NCBI RefSeq assembly: GCF_036226465.1
Contig: NZ_CP108476.1
Span: 6,448,001-6,512,000, forward strand
Length of the DNA: 64,000 nucleotides
Direction of reading: 5' to 3'
Source of the DNA: Kitasatospora sp. NBC_01250
GTDB lineage: Bacteria; Actinomycetota; Actinomycetes; Streptomycetales; Streptomycetaceae
The notes beneath the pieces are model-generated. The model was not told the origin of the DNA and searched no databases. It worked only from the letters and a program-made list of their open reading frames with translations. A program made the position numbers and the translations under genes. Within the stretch, counting starts at the first letter, position 1; each line of letters starts with the position of its first letter. Positions 25,368-33,131 of this stretch are shown piece after piece.

Positions 25368-26894
25368 GTGAAGTTCATTGTCCTACCCCAAGATGCGCCA
25401 GTGCGCTCAGGCCCCGAGGCTGCGGTCCTAGTGGCCGATGACTGGGATGACTTCGGTTTCCGTACCAGCTATACGCTTTGGTACCGAGACTCGCAGAAGC
25501 AGACGAACCTAGGTTTTGTCAAGGTCGCCGTCGCCGGGCAGGGGGACGGCCCCAGCCCTATCCGTGCCGGGGTTTACGATGGCTCGCCACCGGGTGAACT
25601 CTTCTCCCTCGGGCAGAGCGACCACTACTACGACAACATCAAGAAGCTCGGACACGACAGACGGGAAGAGATCCTTCGAGGGCTCTCTGACGTTGCCTAC
25701 AACCCCGACCTTCTTGAGACTGCTATGCAGTACCCAGTGACACGCTCATCACTGTTGCGGACGGTTGAGGAACAGACGGTCAGGGCGCAGTTTAACCGGA
25801 TCGCCCGTGGCGGAGTCCGGCTAACCGAGTACCGGTTCCGCTACACCGCACCGGGGCATGGCGCTGAGAGCACTCTCGACTTCAAGGTCGATCCTGACTC
25901 CAGGCCGTCCAGCAATATCCACGCCCTCATCGGCCGCAACGGGGTTGGCAAGACGACTTTGCTGCGGAATCTCGCCGCTGCGGTTGTCTTGCCCGAGAGG
26001 CACGCGGAATTCGGCCGCGTGGATGTGCTCCCGACGTCTACGTCCCCAGACGGCGAGCGGTTTGTGAACGTGGTGTCAGTCACCTTCAGCGCGTTCGATC
26101 CCTTCGTCGAAATGGTCGAGGAGAGTGATCCCCGAGCGGTGAAGTACACCTACGTCGGCCTGCAAAGCACTTCGCTCGATGATCTGTCTACCGGCACCCA
26201 GCAGCAACGACTGCAAGCGGCCTTCAGCGCTGGAGTCCACGCCATCATCGACTCGCGTGACCTCATGCGCTGGCGCGACACCATGATGCTGCTAAGCCGT
26301 GACCCGCAGTTCGCAGACTCCGCTATCGCGGCCTACGCCCGAGACATACGGGCCGGCATGAAAGTCACGGACTCCGACGTGCGTGACCTGGCCGCTGCCT
26401 TTGGGCGGATGAGCTCAGGTCACGCGATTGTGGTACTGACCATGACACAGCTCGTGCGTCTTGTGGCGGAGCAGTCTCTAGTCCTGGTGGACGAGCCCGA
26501 GGCCCACTTGCATCCGCCACTGCTGGCTTCCTTCATACAGGCATTGTCTAGCTTGTTGGCCGACCGCAACGGTGTCGCCGTAGTCGCTACACATTCGCCT
26601 GTCGTGCTACAGGCGATGCCGCAGTCCTGCGTCTACAAGCTTATACGCCAAGGCGAGAGTAGCCGCGTCGAGCGCCCTCAGATTGAGACGTACGGTGAGA
26701 ACGTCGGCGTGCTGACCCACGAGGTATTCGGGCTCGAGGTGATGGAGTCTGGCTTCTATGCGGAGATCGGCAGGGCGGTGGCCGCGCTGGATTCATACGA
26801 AGAAGTCCTCGCCCATTTTGACGGCAAGCTCGGCGGAGAGGCAAAGGGGCTGGTCCGGATCCTCCTCGCAGAGAAGACGGATGGTCCCCTCTGA
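25368..26894 (+). CDS. AAA/ABC-type ATPase of a Septu-like defence pair
   Basis: 508 residues from GTG 25368, with GGAGG 9-10 nt upstream. Walker A is GRNGVGKTTLLRNL (from residue 189). Walker B is VLVDEPEAHLHPPLL and the His switch VVATHSPVVL, as in PtuA-like overcoming-lysogenisation-type ATPases of the SMC/ABC class. There is an unusual ~150-residue N-terminal extension (DDWDDFGFRTSYTLWYRD...) before the ATPase core that I do not recognise and that may sense a trigger. The following HNH gene starts 20 bp after the stop. ATPase plus HNH nuclease is the Septu arrangement; I am confident of the ATPase and moderately confident of the system name. Confidence 0.8.
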   Translation: MKFIVLPQDAPVRSGPEAAVLVADDWDDFGFRTSYTLWYRDSQKQTNLGFVKVAVAGQGDGPSPIRAGVYDGSPPGELFSLGQSDHYYDNIKKLGHDRREEILRGLSDVAYNPDLLETAMQYPVTRSSLLRTVEEQTVRAQFNRIARGGVRLTEYRFRYTAPGHGAESTLDFKVDPDSRPSSNIHALIGRNGVGKTTLLRNLAAAVVLPERHAEFGRVDVLPTSTSPDGERFVNVVSVTFSAFDPFVEMVEESDPRAVKYTYVGLQSTSLDDLSTGTQQQRLQAAFSAGVHAIIDSRDLMRWRDTMMLLSRDPQFADSAIAAYARDIRAGMKVTDSDVRDLAAAFGRMSSGHAIVVLTMTQLVRLVAEQSLVLVDEPEAHLHPPLLASFIQALSSLLADRNGVAVVATHSPVVLQAMPQSCVYKLIRQGESSRVERPQIETYGENVGVLTHEVFGLEVMESGFYAEIGRAVAALDSYEEVLAHFDGKLGGEAKGLVRILLAEKTDGPL

Positions 26895-26914
26895 TGTGGC
26901 CCCTGGAGGTCCCC

Positions 26915-27751
26915 ATGCGGAAGGCAAGTGATAGCTACCAGGCATGCGTCGCCCGCAGCACCACGGCGGAAGGGCGGCGCGAGCGGCTGCTCAAGGCGGC
27001 TGACACCGTGCGGAAGGCCAGCCAGATGCTGCGCGAAGCCGCGGCTGCCAGGGACCTGCACGACCTTGACGCGAAGGACTTTACGGTTCCTGAGATTGCT
27101 GGTGGCACCTTCGTGGAATGGGTGTACGAAAACGGCATGCAGACCGTCGGGGGGCGGGTAATTCGCGACGAGCTGATGGCCGCTCCACCCAACGAACGGT
27201 GCCCGTTGTGCCGACAGGGCACCGTCCGCCAGCTCGACCACTTCATGCCGAAGAGCCTCTTCCCTGCACTGTGCGTGGATCCGCTCAACCTGGTCCCCGT
27301 CTGTGAGCGGTGTAATTTAATCAAGGGCAATAAGCGTCCGGATAATGCAGAGAACACGATCCTGCATCCATACCTCGACCGGATCTCCCATGAGAGCTGG
27401 CTGGACGCACGTACGATCCATGATTTCGGCACAGTGCAACTGCGTTTCTTCGTCAGCCCACCGGCGTCCTGGGATGCCACACTCACCACGCGGGTCAAGA
27501 ACCACTTCACGCTCTTCGAGCTCGGGAAGCGCTATGCCATCGAAGCCAACCGCGCGATCTCCGATGTGACGTACGGTGTCGACAAGCAGCGCAAACGCGG
27601 TGGTGCATGCATGGTCCGTGACTACCTACGGGAGCAAGCAGAGACCCGGCTCGCCGTCGACCTCAACAGCTGTGAAGGCGTCACCTACCGGACGCTCGCA
27701 GCCGACGATCTCTACTGCCACGGTCCCTCGACGCAAGAGCCTACCAACTGA
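26915..27751 (+). CDS. HNH endonuclease of the Septu-like pair
   Basis: 278 residues from ATG 26915, chosen because TGGAGG sits 5 nt before it; an upstream ATG at 26894 overlapping the ATPase stop lacks this. The HNH core is CPLCRQGTVRQLDHFMPKS ... DPLNLVPVCERCNLIKGNK (about 90-140): zinc Cys pairs CxxC and CxxC, the DH dyad and the Asn-containing loop. The C-terminal ~130 residues are not recognised. With the upstream ATPase it fits a PtuA-PtuB-like pair, in which the ATPase controls DNA cutting by the nuclease during phage infection. Confidence 0.8.
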   Translation: MRKASDSYQACVARSTTAEGRRERLLKAADTVRKASQMLREAAAARDLHDLDAKDFTVPEIAGGTFVEWVYENGMQTVGGRVIRDELMAAPPNERCPLCRQGTVRQLDHFMPKSLFPALCVDPLNLVPVCERCNLIKGNKRPDNAENTILHPYLDRISHESWLDARTIHDFGTVQLRFFVSPPASWDATLTTRVKNHFTLFELGKRYAIEANRAISDVTYGVDKQRKRGGACMVRDYLREQAETRLAVDLNSCEGVTYRTLAADDLYCHGPSTQEPTN

Positions 27752-27887
27752 GGTCAACGCCTCGCAGTCGACATCTATGTCTTGCCATGTGGCGCGGGCT
27801 GACCTTGCCCCAGTGGGTCTGTAGGGCTGGACACACCTGTCTCTCGGAAACTGGGCTGGACAGTCCGGATCGTGCGACGATGCCGGT

Positions 27888-28086
27888 ATGAACCGACTCG
27901 CGAACGCGACGTCGCCGTACCTGCTCCAGCACGCCTCCAATCCGGTGGATTGGTGGCCATGGGGGGAGGAGGCGATGACAGAAGCTAAGCGGCGGGACGT
28001 GCCCATCCTCTTGAGTGTGGGTTACGCGTCCTGCCACTTATGCTTCTGCTAGTTTCCACTGGTGCCGCGTGATGGCACACAAGTCG
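27888..28086 (+). pseudogene. DUF255/YyaL thioredoxin-domain gene, 5' fragment B with scar
   Basis: ATG 27888 begins a good DUF255 N-terminus: MNRLANATSPYLLQHASN, PVDWWPWGEEA, PILLSVGYASCH. It then reads into a 22-bp insertion (28038-28059) with a TAG at 28050, after which HWCRVMAHKS of the family resumes in another frame (28057-28086). The four bases CCAC are present on both sides of the inserted 18 bp. Beyond about 28090 no more of the gene is recognisable. The first 54 codons could be translated but the gene is dead. Confidence 0.85.
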
Positions 28087-28620
28087 CCTCGCTCGAAGTC
28101 CAAGGTCCGAGGTCGATCCGGTCGGTTAGCCCTGGGAGGGCTGCTGGGACTGTCCAGGTCTGATCACCGGGCGAGGCTGCTGTGTTGGTGGAGACTTTGG
28201 GACGCGGACGGTCGCCCGGCGATACCTAGTGGCCCTGGTCCGTTCCGGTTGGCCACTCCGGTGCATGCCGCCCGTCCCGCCGCTCCGGCGGGGCCGCCGG
28301 CACCGTTCCGGTTCTCAGGAGGGGGTCTCCGTAGGCGTATTTTCCATTCGATGTCTTCCCACCGTCGTCGCGCTCAGCCCTCTTGGCGCTCTGCGGTAGA
28401 AGATCGCCGGTGGTAGCGCTGCCGTTTTGGAGGTACAGCTCGAACTCGGCGTGCGCAACAAGATCCTCGGTGCCGACTTCCCCTCCGGCGAGGGCCGCCT
28501 GTCGGCCCATGCACGGGAGAAGCTGTCGGGCTCGGCGGCCTGCGGGCCCGTTCTCCGTTTCGCACCCATTTCACATCGCGAGCCGTCGGACGGCCGACGG
28601 CGCGTCCGAAGACAGCGTAT
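28087..28620. other. Gene-free stretch between the island and glnA
   Basis: No convincing gene. Short frames are present on both strands but have no ribosome-binding site or recognisable motif. A 16-bp copy of the end of the glnA coding sequence (28433-28448) is the only notable element. Confidence 0.5.
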
Positions 28621-28680
28621 CCGCAGGTCAGGAGGGTGCCTGACCTGCGGAAACGCTGAGAGATAGAACTGCGTTTCCGC
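28621..28680 (-). terminator. Two overlapping hairpins downstream of glnA
   Basis: Hairpin one: arms 28621-28632 and 28639-28650 (12 bp, 6-nt loop). Hairpin two: arms 28647-28656 and 28671-28680 (10 bp, 14-nt loop). They share 28647-28650, so full pairing of both at once is not possible. They lie 16 bp beyond the glnA stop and form a plausible terminator. Confidence 0.7.
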
Positions 28681-28695
28681 AGCTCGGAGGCACTC

Positions 28696-30111
28696 CTACA
28701 GGTCGAAGTACAGCTCGAACTCGTGCGGGTGCGGCCGCAGGGCGATCGGGGCGATCTCGTTGGTGCGCTTGTAGTCGATCCAGGTCTCGATCAGGTCGGG
28801 CGTGAAGACGCCGCCCGCGAGGAGGTACTCGTGGTCCTCCTCGAGGGCCTCCAGGACGGCGGGGAGGGAGGAGGGGACCTGCGGGACGCCGGCGTGCTCG
28901 TCGGGGGCGAGCTCGTAGAGGTCCTTGTCGACCGGCTGGAGGGGCTCGATCTTGTTCTTGATGCCGTCCAGGCCCGCCATCAGCATGGCCGAGAAGGCGA
29001 GGTAGGGGTTGGACGACGGGTCGGGCGCGCGGAACTCGATGCGCTTGGCCTTGGCGTTGGAGCCGGTGATCGGGATGCGGATCGCGGCGGAGCGGTTGCG
29101 CTGCGAGTAGACCAGGTTGACCGGGGCCTCGAAGCCGGGGACCAGGCGGTGGTAGGAGTTCACCGAGGGGTTGGTGAAGGCCAGCAGCGAGGGCGCGTGC
29201 TTCAGCAGGCCGCCGATGTAGTAGCGGGCGATGTCGGACAGGCCCGCGTAGCCCTGCTCGTCGTAGAAGAGCGGCGAGCCGTCGACCCAGAGCGACTGGT
29301 GCACGTGCATGCCGGAGCCGTTGTCGCCGAAGATCGGCTTGGGCATGAAGGTGGCCGTCTTGCCGTTCCGCCAGGCCACGTTCTTGATGATGTACTTGAA
29401 CAGCATCAGGTCGTCGGCCGCGTGCAGCAGGGTGTTGAACTTGTAGTTGATCTCGGCCTGGCCCGCGGTGCCCACCTCGTGGTGCTGACGCTCCACCTGC
29501 AGGCCGGAGTTGGCGAGCTCCAGGGACATCTCGGCGCGCAGGTCGGCGAAGTGGTCGACGGGCGGGGTCGGGAAGTAGCCGCCCTTGTACTTGACCTTGT
29601 AGCCGCGGTTGCCGCCCTCCTCGATCCGGCCGCTGTTCCACGCGCCGGCCTCGGAGTCGATGTGGTAGTACGAGGCGTTCGCGCTGGTCTCGAAGCGGGC
29701 CTCGTCGAAGACGTAGAACTCGGCCTCGGGGCCGAAGAAGGCGGTGTCGGCGATGCCGGAGGAGGCGAGGTAGGCCTCGGCCTTCTTGGCCACGTTGCGC
29801 GGGTCGCGGCTGTACGCCTCGCCGGTGATCGGGTCCTGGATGAAGAAGTTGATGTTGAGGTGCTTGTCCTTGCGGAACGGGTCGAGCCGTGCCGTGGCCA
29901 GGTCGGGCACCAGGGCCATGTCCGACTCGTGGATCGCCTGGAAGCCGCGGATCGAGGAGCCGTCGAACATCAGCGTCTCGGCGGGGTCGAAGGTGGCCGC
30001 GGGGACGGCGAAGTGCTGCATCACGCCTGGCAGGTCGCAGAATCGCACATCGACGAACTTGATGTCGTTCTCGGCGATGTAGGACTTGACCTCATCGGCA
30101 TCCTGGAACAT
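28696..30111 (-). CDS. glnA: Type I glutamine synthetase
   Basis: 471 residues from ATG 30111, with AGGAGG 6 nt upstream; frames extending further upstream are not part of the gene. It makes glutamine from glutamate, ammonia and ATP in the cytoplasm. Seen: N-terminal VKFVDVRFCDLPGVMQHF-like beta-grasp, VFDEARF and GPEAEFYVFDEARFE metal site, the HVHQSLW block, NRSAAIRIP ATP site, and DLYELAPDE with the Tyr that is adenylylated in GlnE-controlled enzymes. Length is normal for GSI-beta. A GlnR site lies upstream, so nitrogen control of transcription as well as adenylylation is expected. Confidence 0.98.
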   Translation of the reverse strand: MFQDADEVKSYIAENDIKFVDVRFCDLPGVMQHFAVPAATFDPAETLMFDGSSIRGFQAIHESDMALVPDLATARLDPFRKDKHLNINFFIQDPITGEAYSRDPRNVAKKAEAYLASSGIADTAFFGPEAEFYVFDEARFETSANASYYHIDSEAGAWNSGRIEEGGNRGYKVKYKGGYFPTPPVDHFADLRAEMSLELANSGLQVERQHHEVGTAGQAEINYKFNTLLHAADDLMLFKYIIKNVAWRNGKTATFMPKPIFGDNGSGMHVHQSLWVDGSPLFYDEQGYAGLSDIARYYIGGLLKHAPSLLAFTNPSVNSYHRLVPGFEAPVNLVYSQRNRSAAIRIPITGSNAKAKRIEFRAPDPSSNPYLAFSAMLMAGLDGIKNKIEPLQPVDKDLYELAPDEHAGVPQVPSSLPAVLEALEEDHEYLLAGGVFTPDLIETWIDYKRTNEIAPIALRPHPHEFELYFDL

Positions 30112-30208
30112 GACTGTCCTCCTCTGCCCGGCCGCGCTGACCGGGACCAGACCTGCACGGACCAGTCGTCCCAACCGGCCGTGGTGCGGCTCACCATAGG
30201 AACAGGCC

Positions 30209-30246
30209 GTTTCCTTGCGGTGACCCAATCGTTTCACCCATGTTAA
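30209..30246 (-). promoter_or_regulatory. GlnR-binding site (four boxes) upstream of glnA
   Basis: On the minus strand TTAAC (30242-30246), GAAAC (30231-30235), GTCAC (30220-30224) and GAAAC (30209-30213) each lie exactly 6 nt apart. This matches the known a1-b1-a2-b2 GlnR consensus gTnAC-n6-GaAAC of streptomycetes, with one mismatch. It sits about 100 bp before the glnA start, where GlnR regulates glnA in known species. Confidence 0.88.
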
Positions 30247-30404
30247 CCAGCGGGCCCGAACGGGCGGCAAAGTCACTCGGGTGGGGGCAAAAGGGGCCCC
30301 CGGCAGCGCCGTTCGCTGCAAGTGGTCTGGACCACTTGAAAGGGGCCCGCCACGCGGATTCACTCGCAGGGGGAGTCGGCGCCGATCCGCCCGGTAAGCC
30401 CGGC

Positions 30405-30416
30405 TACTGTGGGTTC
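30405..30416 (+). promoter_or_regulatory. -10 box for a leaderless RDD-protein transcript
   Basis: TACTGT (30405-30410) ends 6 nt before GTG 30417, and no ribosome-binding site is present. This spacing is typical of leaderless genes in Streptomyces. No clear -35 box. Confidence 0.5.
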
Positions 30417-30884
30417 GTGGACAGTAGAGAAGCACTGGGATCGTGGTTGGACGGCCCGAAGGCCGCCGCCGAGCGGATGGGCGCCGACTTCGGCTACCGC
30501 GGTGAGCGGCTGGGCCGCCCGCGCTCGGGTCCCGGCTCGATGGCGGGCCCGCTGCGGCGGATCGGCGCACTCTGCGTGGACGGCTGGATCGCCAGCCTGA
30601 TCGCCTACGGCACGCTCGCCCACGGCGACCCGGCCAAGGCCAACCTGCTGAGCCTGCCGCTCTTCTTCGCGATGAGCGCGCTGCTGCTCTCCACCACCGG
30701 GACCAGCATCGGCAAGCGGCTGTTCGGTCTGCGGGTGGTGCGGCTGGACGGCGGACGGGCGAGCATCCCGCAGATGCTGCTGCGCACCCTGCTGCTCTGC
30801 CTGGTGGTGCCGGCGGCGGTCTGGGACCGTGACCAGCGCGGCCTGCACGACAAGGCGGTCGGGACGGTCGAGGTCCGGATCTGA
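30417..30884 (+). CDS. RDD-family membrane protein
   Basis: 155 residues from GTG 30417. An Arg-Asp-type RDD domain: GPLRRIGALCVDGWIASLIAYG (first helix with the R...D pattern), LPLFFAMSALLLSTTGTSIGKRLFGLRVV, then LLRTLLLCLVVPAAVWDRDQRGLHDKAVGT, where the DRDxRGLHDK motif is diagnostic. Three membrane spans. Function of the family is mostly unknown (some are transporters or ion exchangers). It is divergent from glnA as in related chromosomes, and ends in front of a bidirectional terminator. Confidence 0.88.
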   Translation: MDSREALGSWLDGPKAAAERMGADFGYRGERLGRPRSGPGSMAGPLRRIGALCVDGWIASLIAYGTLAHGDPAKANLLSLPLFFAMSALLLSTTGTSIGKRLFGLRVVRLDGGRASIPQMLLRTLLLCLVVPAAVWDRDQRGLHDKAVGTVEVRI

Positions 30885-30951
30885 CACCGGAGTCGGACAA
30901 GGAGCAGCAACAACAACAGCAGCAGTAACAGCAAGCAGCAGGAGCAAAAGG

Positions 30952-30977
30952 AAAGGCCCCGCCGAGGCGGGGCCTTT
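30952..30977. terminator. Bidirectional terminator, RDD gene versus DUF4191 gene
   Basis: AAAGGCCCCGCC and GGCGGGGCCTTT form a perfect 12-bp stem, with T/A tails on both sides, between two convergent genes. Confidence 0.85.
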
Positions 30978-31035
30978 TGCGTGGGTGTGCCCGGTCGGCC
31001 GGGTGGGCCGGGGCGGGCGAGGGGGTGGGTGGGGC

Positions 31036-31725
31036 TCAGCGAGCCTGGCCGCCCTTGGGCATCCGGGCACCCTTGGGCATCGGGCCCTTGGGGATCGGCG
31101 CCTTCGACAGCATGTCGCCCAGCGCACGCAGCCGGTCGTTGGTCTCGGTGACCTGGGCGGGGGTGATCGAGCGGGGCAGGCGCATCAGGTGGACCTGCAG
31201 CTTCTTCAGCGGCACCTCGCCCGGGCCGTCGCCGACCATGATGTCGTGCACCGGCACGTCGGCCACCACGCGGGCCATCTTCCGCTTCTCGGCGGCGAGC
31301 AGCGGGCGCACCCGGTTCGGGTTGCCCTCGCCGATCAGCGCGATGCCGGGCCGGCCGACCGCGCGGTAGACCGCGTCCTGGTTGCGGGTGACGGCCACCG
31401 GGGTCGGGTTGGCGTTCCAGCCACGCCGGATGTTGTTCAGCACGGCCGCCGCAGCGCCCGGCTGGCCCTCCATCTGACCGAAGGCCGCCCGCTCGGCCCG
31501 TCGGCCGAACACGATGGCCGAGGCCAGGAAAGCCACGATGAAGCCCAGGATCCCCAGGTAGATGGGGTGACCGATCAGGAAACCGATGGCGAGGAACACG
31601 CCGAAGGTGAGGAGGCCGACGCCTCCGATGATCAGGCCGATCTTGGTGTCGACCTTCTTGGTCATGATGTACGCCTGGCGGATCTGCTTGAGTCGCCCAG
31701 GAGTCTCGGATGTTTCCCTCGCCAT
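31036..31725 (-). CDS. DUF4191 membrane protein
   Basis: 229 residues from ATG 31725. N-terminal MARETSETPGRLKQIRQAY and two adjacent membrane helices (about 32-72: LIIGGVGLLTFGVFLAIGF and YLGILGFIVAFLASAIVF) define DUF4191, an actinobacterial family of unknown function encoded next to lipA. The C-terminal half is cytoplasmic (VVADVPVHDIMVGDG, LKKLQVHLMRLPRSIT) and ends in a Pro/Lys-rich tail. Upstream frames to 31785 are not needed. Confidence 0.88.
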   Translation of the reverse strand: MARETSETPGRLKQIRQAYIMTKKVDTKIGLIIGGVGLLTFGVFLAIGFLIGHPIYLGILGFIVAFLASAIVFGRRAERAAFGQMEGQPGAAAAVLNNIRRGWNANPTPVAVTRNQDAVYRAVGRPGIALIGEGNPNRVRPLLAAEKRKMARVVADVPVHDIMVGDGPGEVPLKKLQVHLMRLPRSITPAQVTETNDRLRALGDMLSKAPIPKGPMPKGARMPKGGQAR

Positions 31726-31863
31726 GATGGTCATGGTACGTGGCGCGGACATCGGATATCGAAGCCCGGTACCGATTCGGTCCAACCGAGCAGGAAATCG
31801 TTACGGGCCGCCACCCGTCGCCAGCCCCGGGTCACCTCGCGGGCGTCCCCTCGCGAGCATCCC

Positions 31864-31912
31864 CAGCCGCCAGCCGCCAGCCGCCAGCCGCCAGCCGCCA
31901 GCCGCCAGCCGT
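31864..31912. repeat. Seven tandem copies of CAGCCGC
   Basis: Seven head-to-tail 7-bp units, the last ending in T, lie in the gap between the DUF4191 gene start and the lipA terminator. Non-coding; a slippage-prone minisatellite. Confidence 0.9.
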
Positions 31913-31926
31913 CGGCCGGATACGCC

Positions 31927-31958
31927 GGTGGGGCCCGGAGCGTGCTCCGGGCCCCACC
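31927..31958. terminator. Terminator after lipA
   Basis: 15-bp perfect stem (31927-31941 and 31944-31958) with a 2-nt loop, 17 bp beyond the lipA stop. Confidence 0.8.
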
Positions 31959-31974
31959 ACGCGTCAGGCGCGCG

Positions 31975-32928
31975 TCAGACCGTCGTGCGCGCGCGGTGCT
32001 CCAGCGCCTGGCGGTACAGCCGGCCGGCGCGGTAGGAGGAGCGCACCAGCGGCCCGGACATCACGCCGGCGAAGCCGAGCTCCTCGGCCTCCTCCTGCAG
32101 CTCCACGAACTCCTGCGGCTTGACCCAGCGCTCCACGGGGTGGTGGCGCACCGAGGGGCGCAGGTACTGGGTGATGGTGATCAGCTCGCAGCCCGCCCCG
32201 ACCAGGTCGGCCAGCGCCTGGCTGACCTCCTCGCGGGTCTCGCCCATGCCCAGGATCAGGTTGGACTTGGTCACCAGGCCCGCGGCCCGCGCCTGCGTGA
32301 TGACGTCCAGCGAGCGCTCGTAGCGGAACGCCGGGCGGATCCGCTTGAAGATCCGCGGCACCGTCTCGACGTTGTGCGCCAGTACCTCGGGACGCGAGGA
32401 GAAGACCTCGGCCAGCTGCTCGGGCACCGCGTTGAAGTCCGGGATCAGCAGCTCGACGCCGGTGCGACCGGCGGCCCGCTCGGCGGTCATCGCGTGCACC
32501 TGGCGAACCGTCTCGGCGTACAGCCAGGCGCCGCCGTCGGCCAGGTCGTCGCGGGCGACGCCGGTGATGGTGGCGTAGTTGAGGTCCATGGTGACGATCG
32601 ACTCGGCCACCCGGCGCGGCTCGTCACGGTCGAACTCGGCGGGCTTGCCGGTGTCGATCTGGCAGAAGTCGCAGCGCCGGGTGCACTGGTCCCCGCCGAT
32701 CAGGAAGGTCGCCTCACGGTCCTCCCAGCACTCGAAGATGTTGGGGCAGCCGGCCTCCTGGCAGACCGTGTGCAGCCCCTCCTTCTTCACCAGCGACTGG
32801 AGGGCGTTGTACTCCGGGCCCATCTTCGCCCGGGTCTTGATCCACTCGGGCTTCCGCTCGATGGGGGTCTCGCTGTTGCGGACCTCCAGGCGGAGAAGCT
32901 TCCTGCCGTCGGGCGCGACAGCGGACAC
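31975..32928 (-). CDS. lipA: Lipoyl synthase (radical SAM)
   Basis: 317 residues. Inserts two sulfurs into octanoyl groups on lipoyl domains. Seen: auxiliary cluster Cys motif CQEAGCPNIFEC (Cx4Cx5C), radical SAM CTRRCDFC (Cx3Cx2C), the DLNYATITGVARDDL region, and a C-terminal RSSYRAG with the conserved Arg-Ser-Ser ligand. Substrates include the E2 protein encoded by sucB about 11 kb away. lipB lies immediately upstream on the same strand. Confidence 0.98.
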   Translation of the reverse strand: MSAVAPDGRKLLRLEVRNSETPIERKPEWIKTRAKMGPEYNALQSLVKKEGLHTVCQEAGCPNIFECWEDREATFLIGGDQCTRRCDFCQIDTGKPAEFDRDEPRRVAESIVTMDLNYATITGVARDDLADGGAWLYAETVRQVHAMTAERAAGRTGVELLIPDFNAVPEQLAEVFSSRPEVLAHNVETVPRIFKRIRPAFRYERSLDVITQARAAGLVTKSNLILGMGETREEVSQALADLVGAGCELITITQYLRPSVRHHPVERWVKPQEFVELQEEAEELGFAGVMSGPLVRSSYRAGRLYRQALEHRARTTV

Positions 32929-33069
32929 GTGCGGCTCCTATGAACGAAGTGGGACGGGGTACCCCAGGGTACGCCTCTGCTTGTGCGGCCTGTGCTGGGC
33001 GTGTGCCCCGCATTCGCAGGGCAACAGCGCTCGGCACCGGGAGATTCCCGAGCGCCCCGGTGCTCGGAC

Positions 33070-33131
33070 AGGGTCTCAGCGGGCCAGCGCGGGCTCGGGC
33101 AGGGCCTCAGCGGGCCAGCGCGGGCTCGGGC
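33070..33131. repeat. 31-bp tandem duplication over the lipB stop codon
   Basis: 33070-33100 and 33101-33131 differ at one base. The right copy contains the last codons of lipB and its TGA; the left copy is non-coding. A recent replication-slippage event. Confidence 0.85.

Noticed and set aside
28226..28510. Minus-strand frame of 94 codons with FELYLQN near its start
   Set aside because: No ribosome-binding site, no family match, and the FELY part is only the 16-bp repeat of the glnA end; I do not think it is a gene.
30112..30900. Extension of the glnA frame upstream to 734 codons
   Set aside because: The extension crosses the GlnR site and the divergent RDD gene and is Arg/Pro/Ser noise; the AGGAGG and conserved MFQDADEV start fix the gene at 30111.
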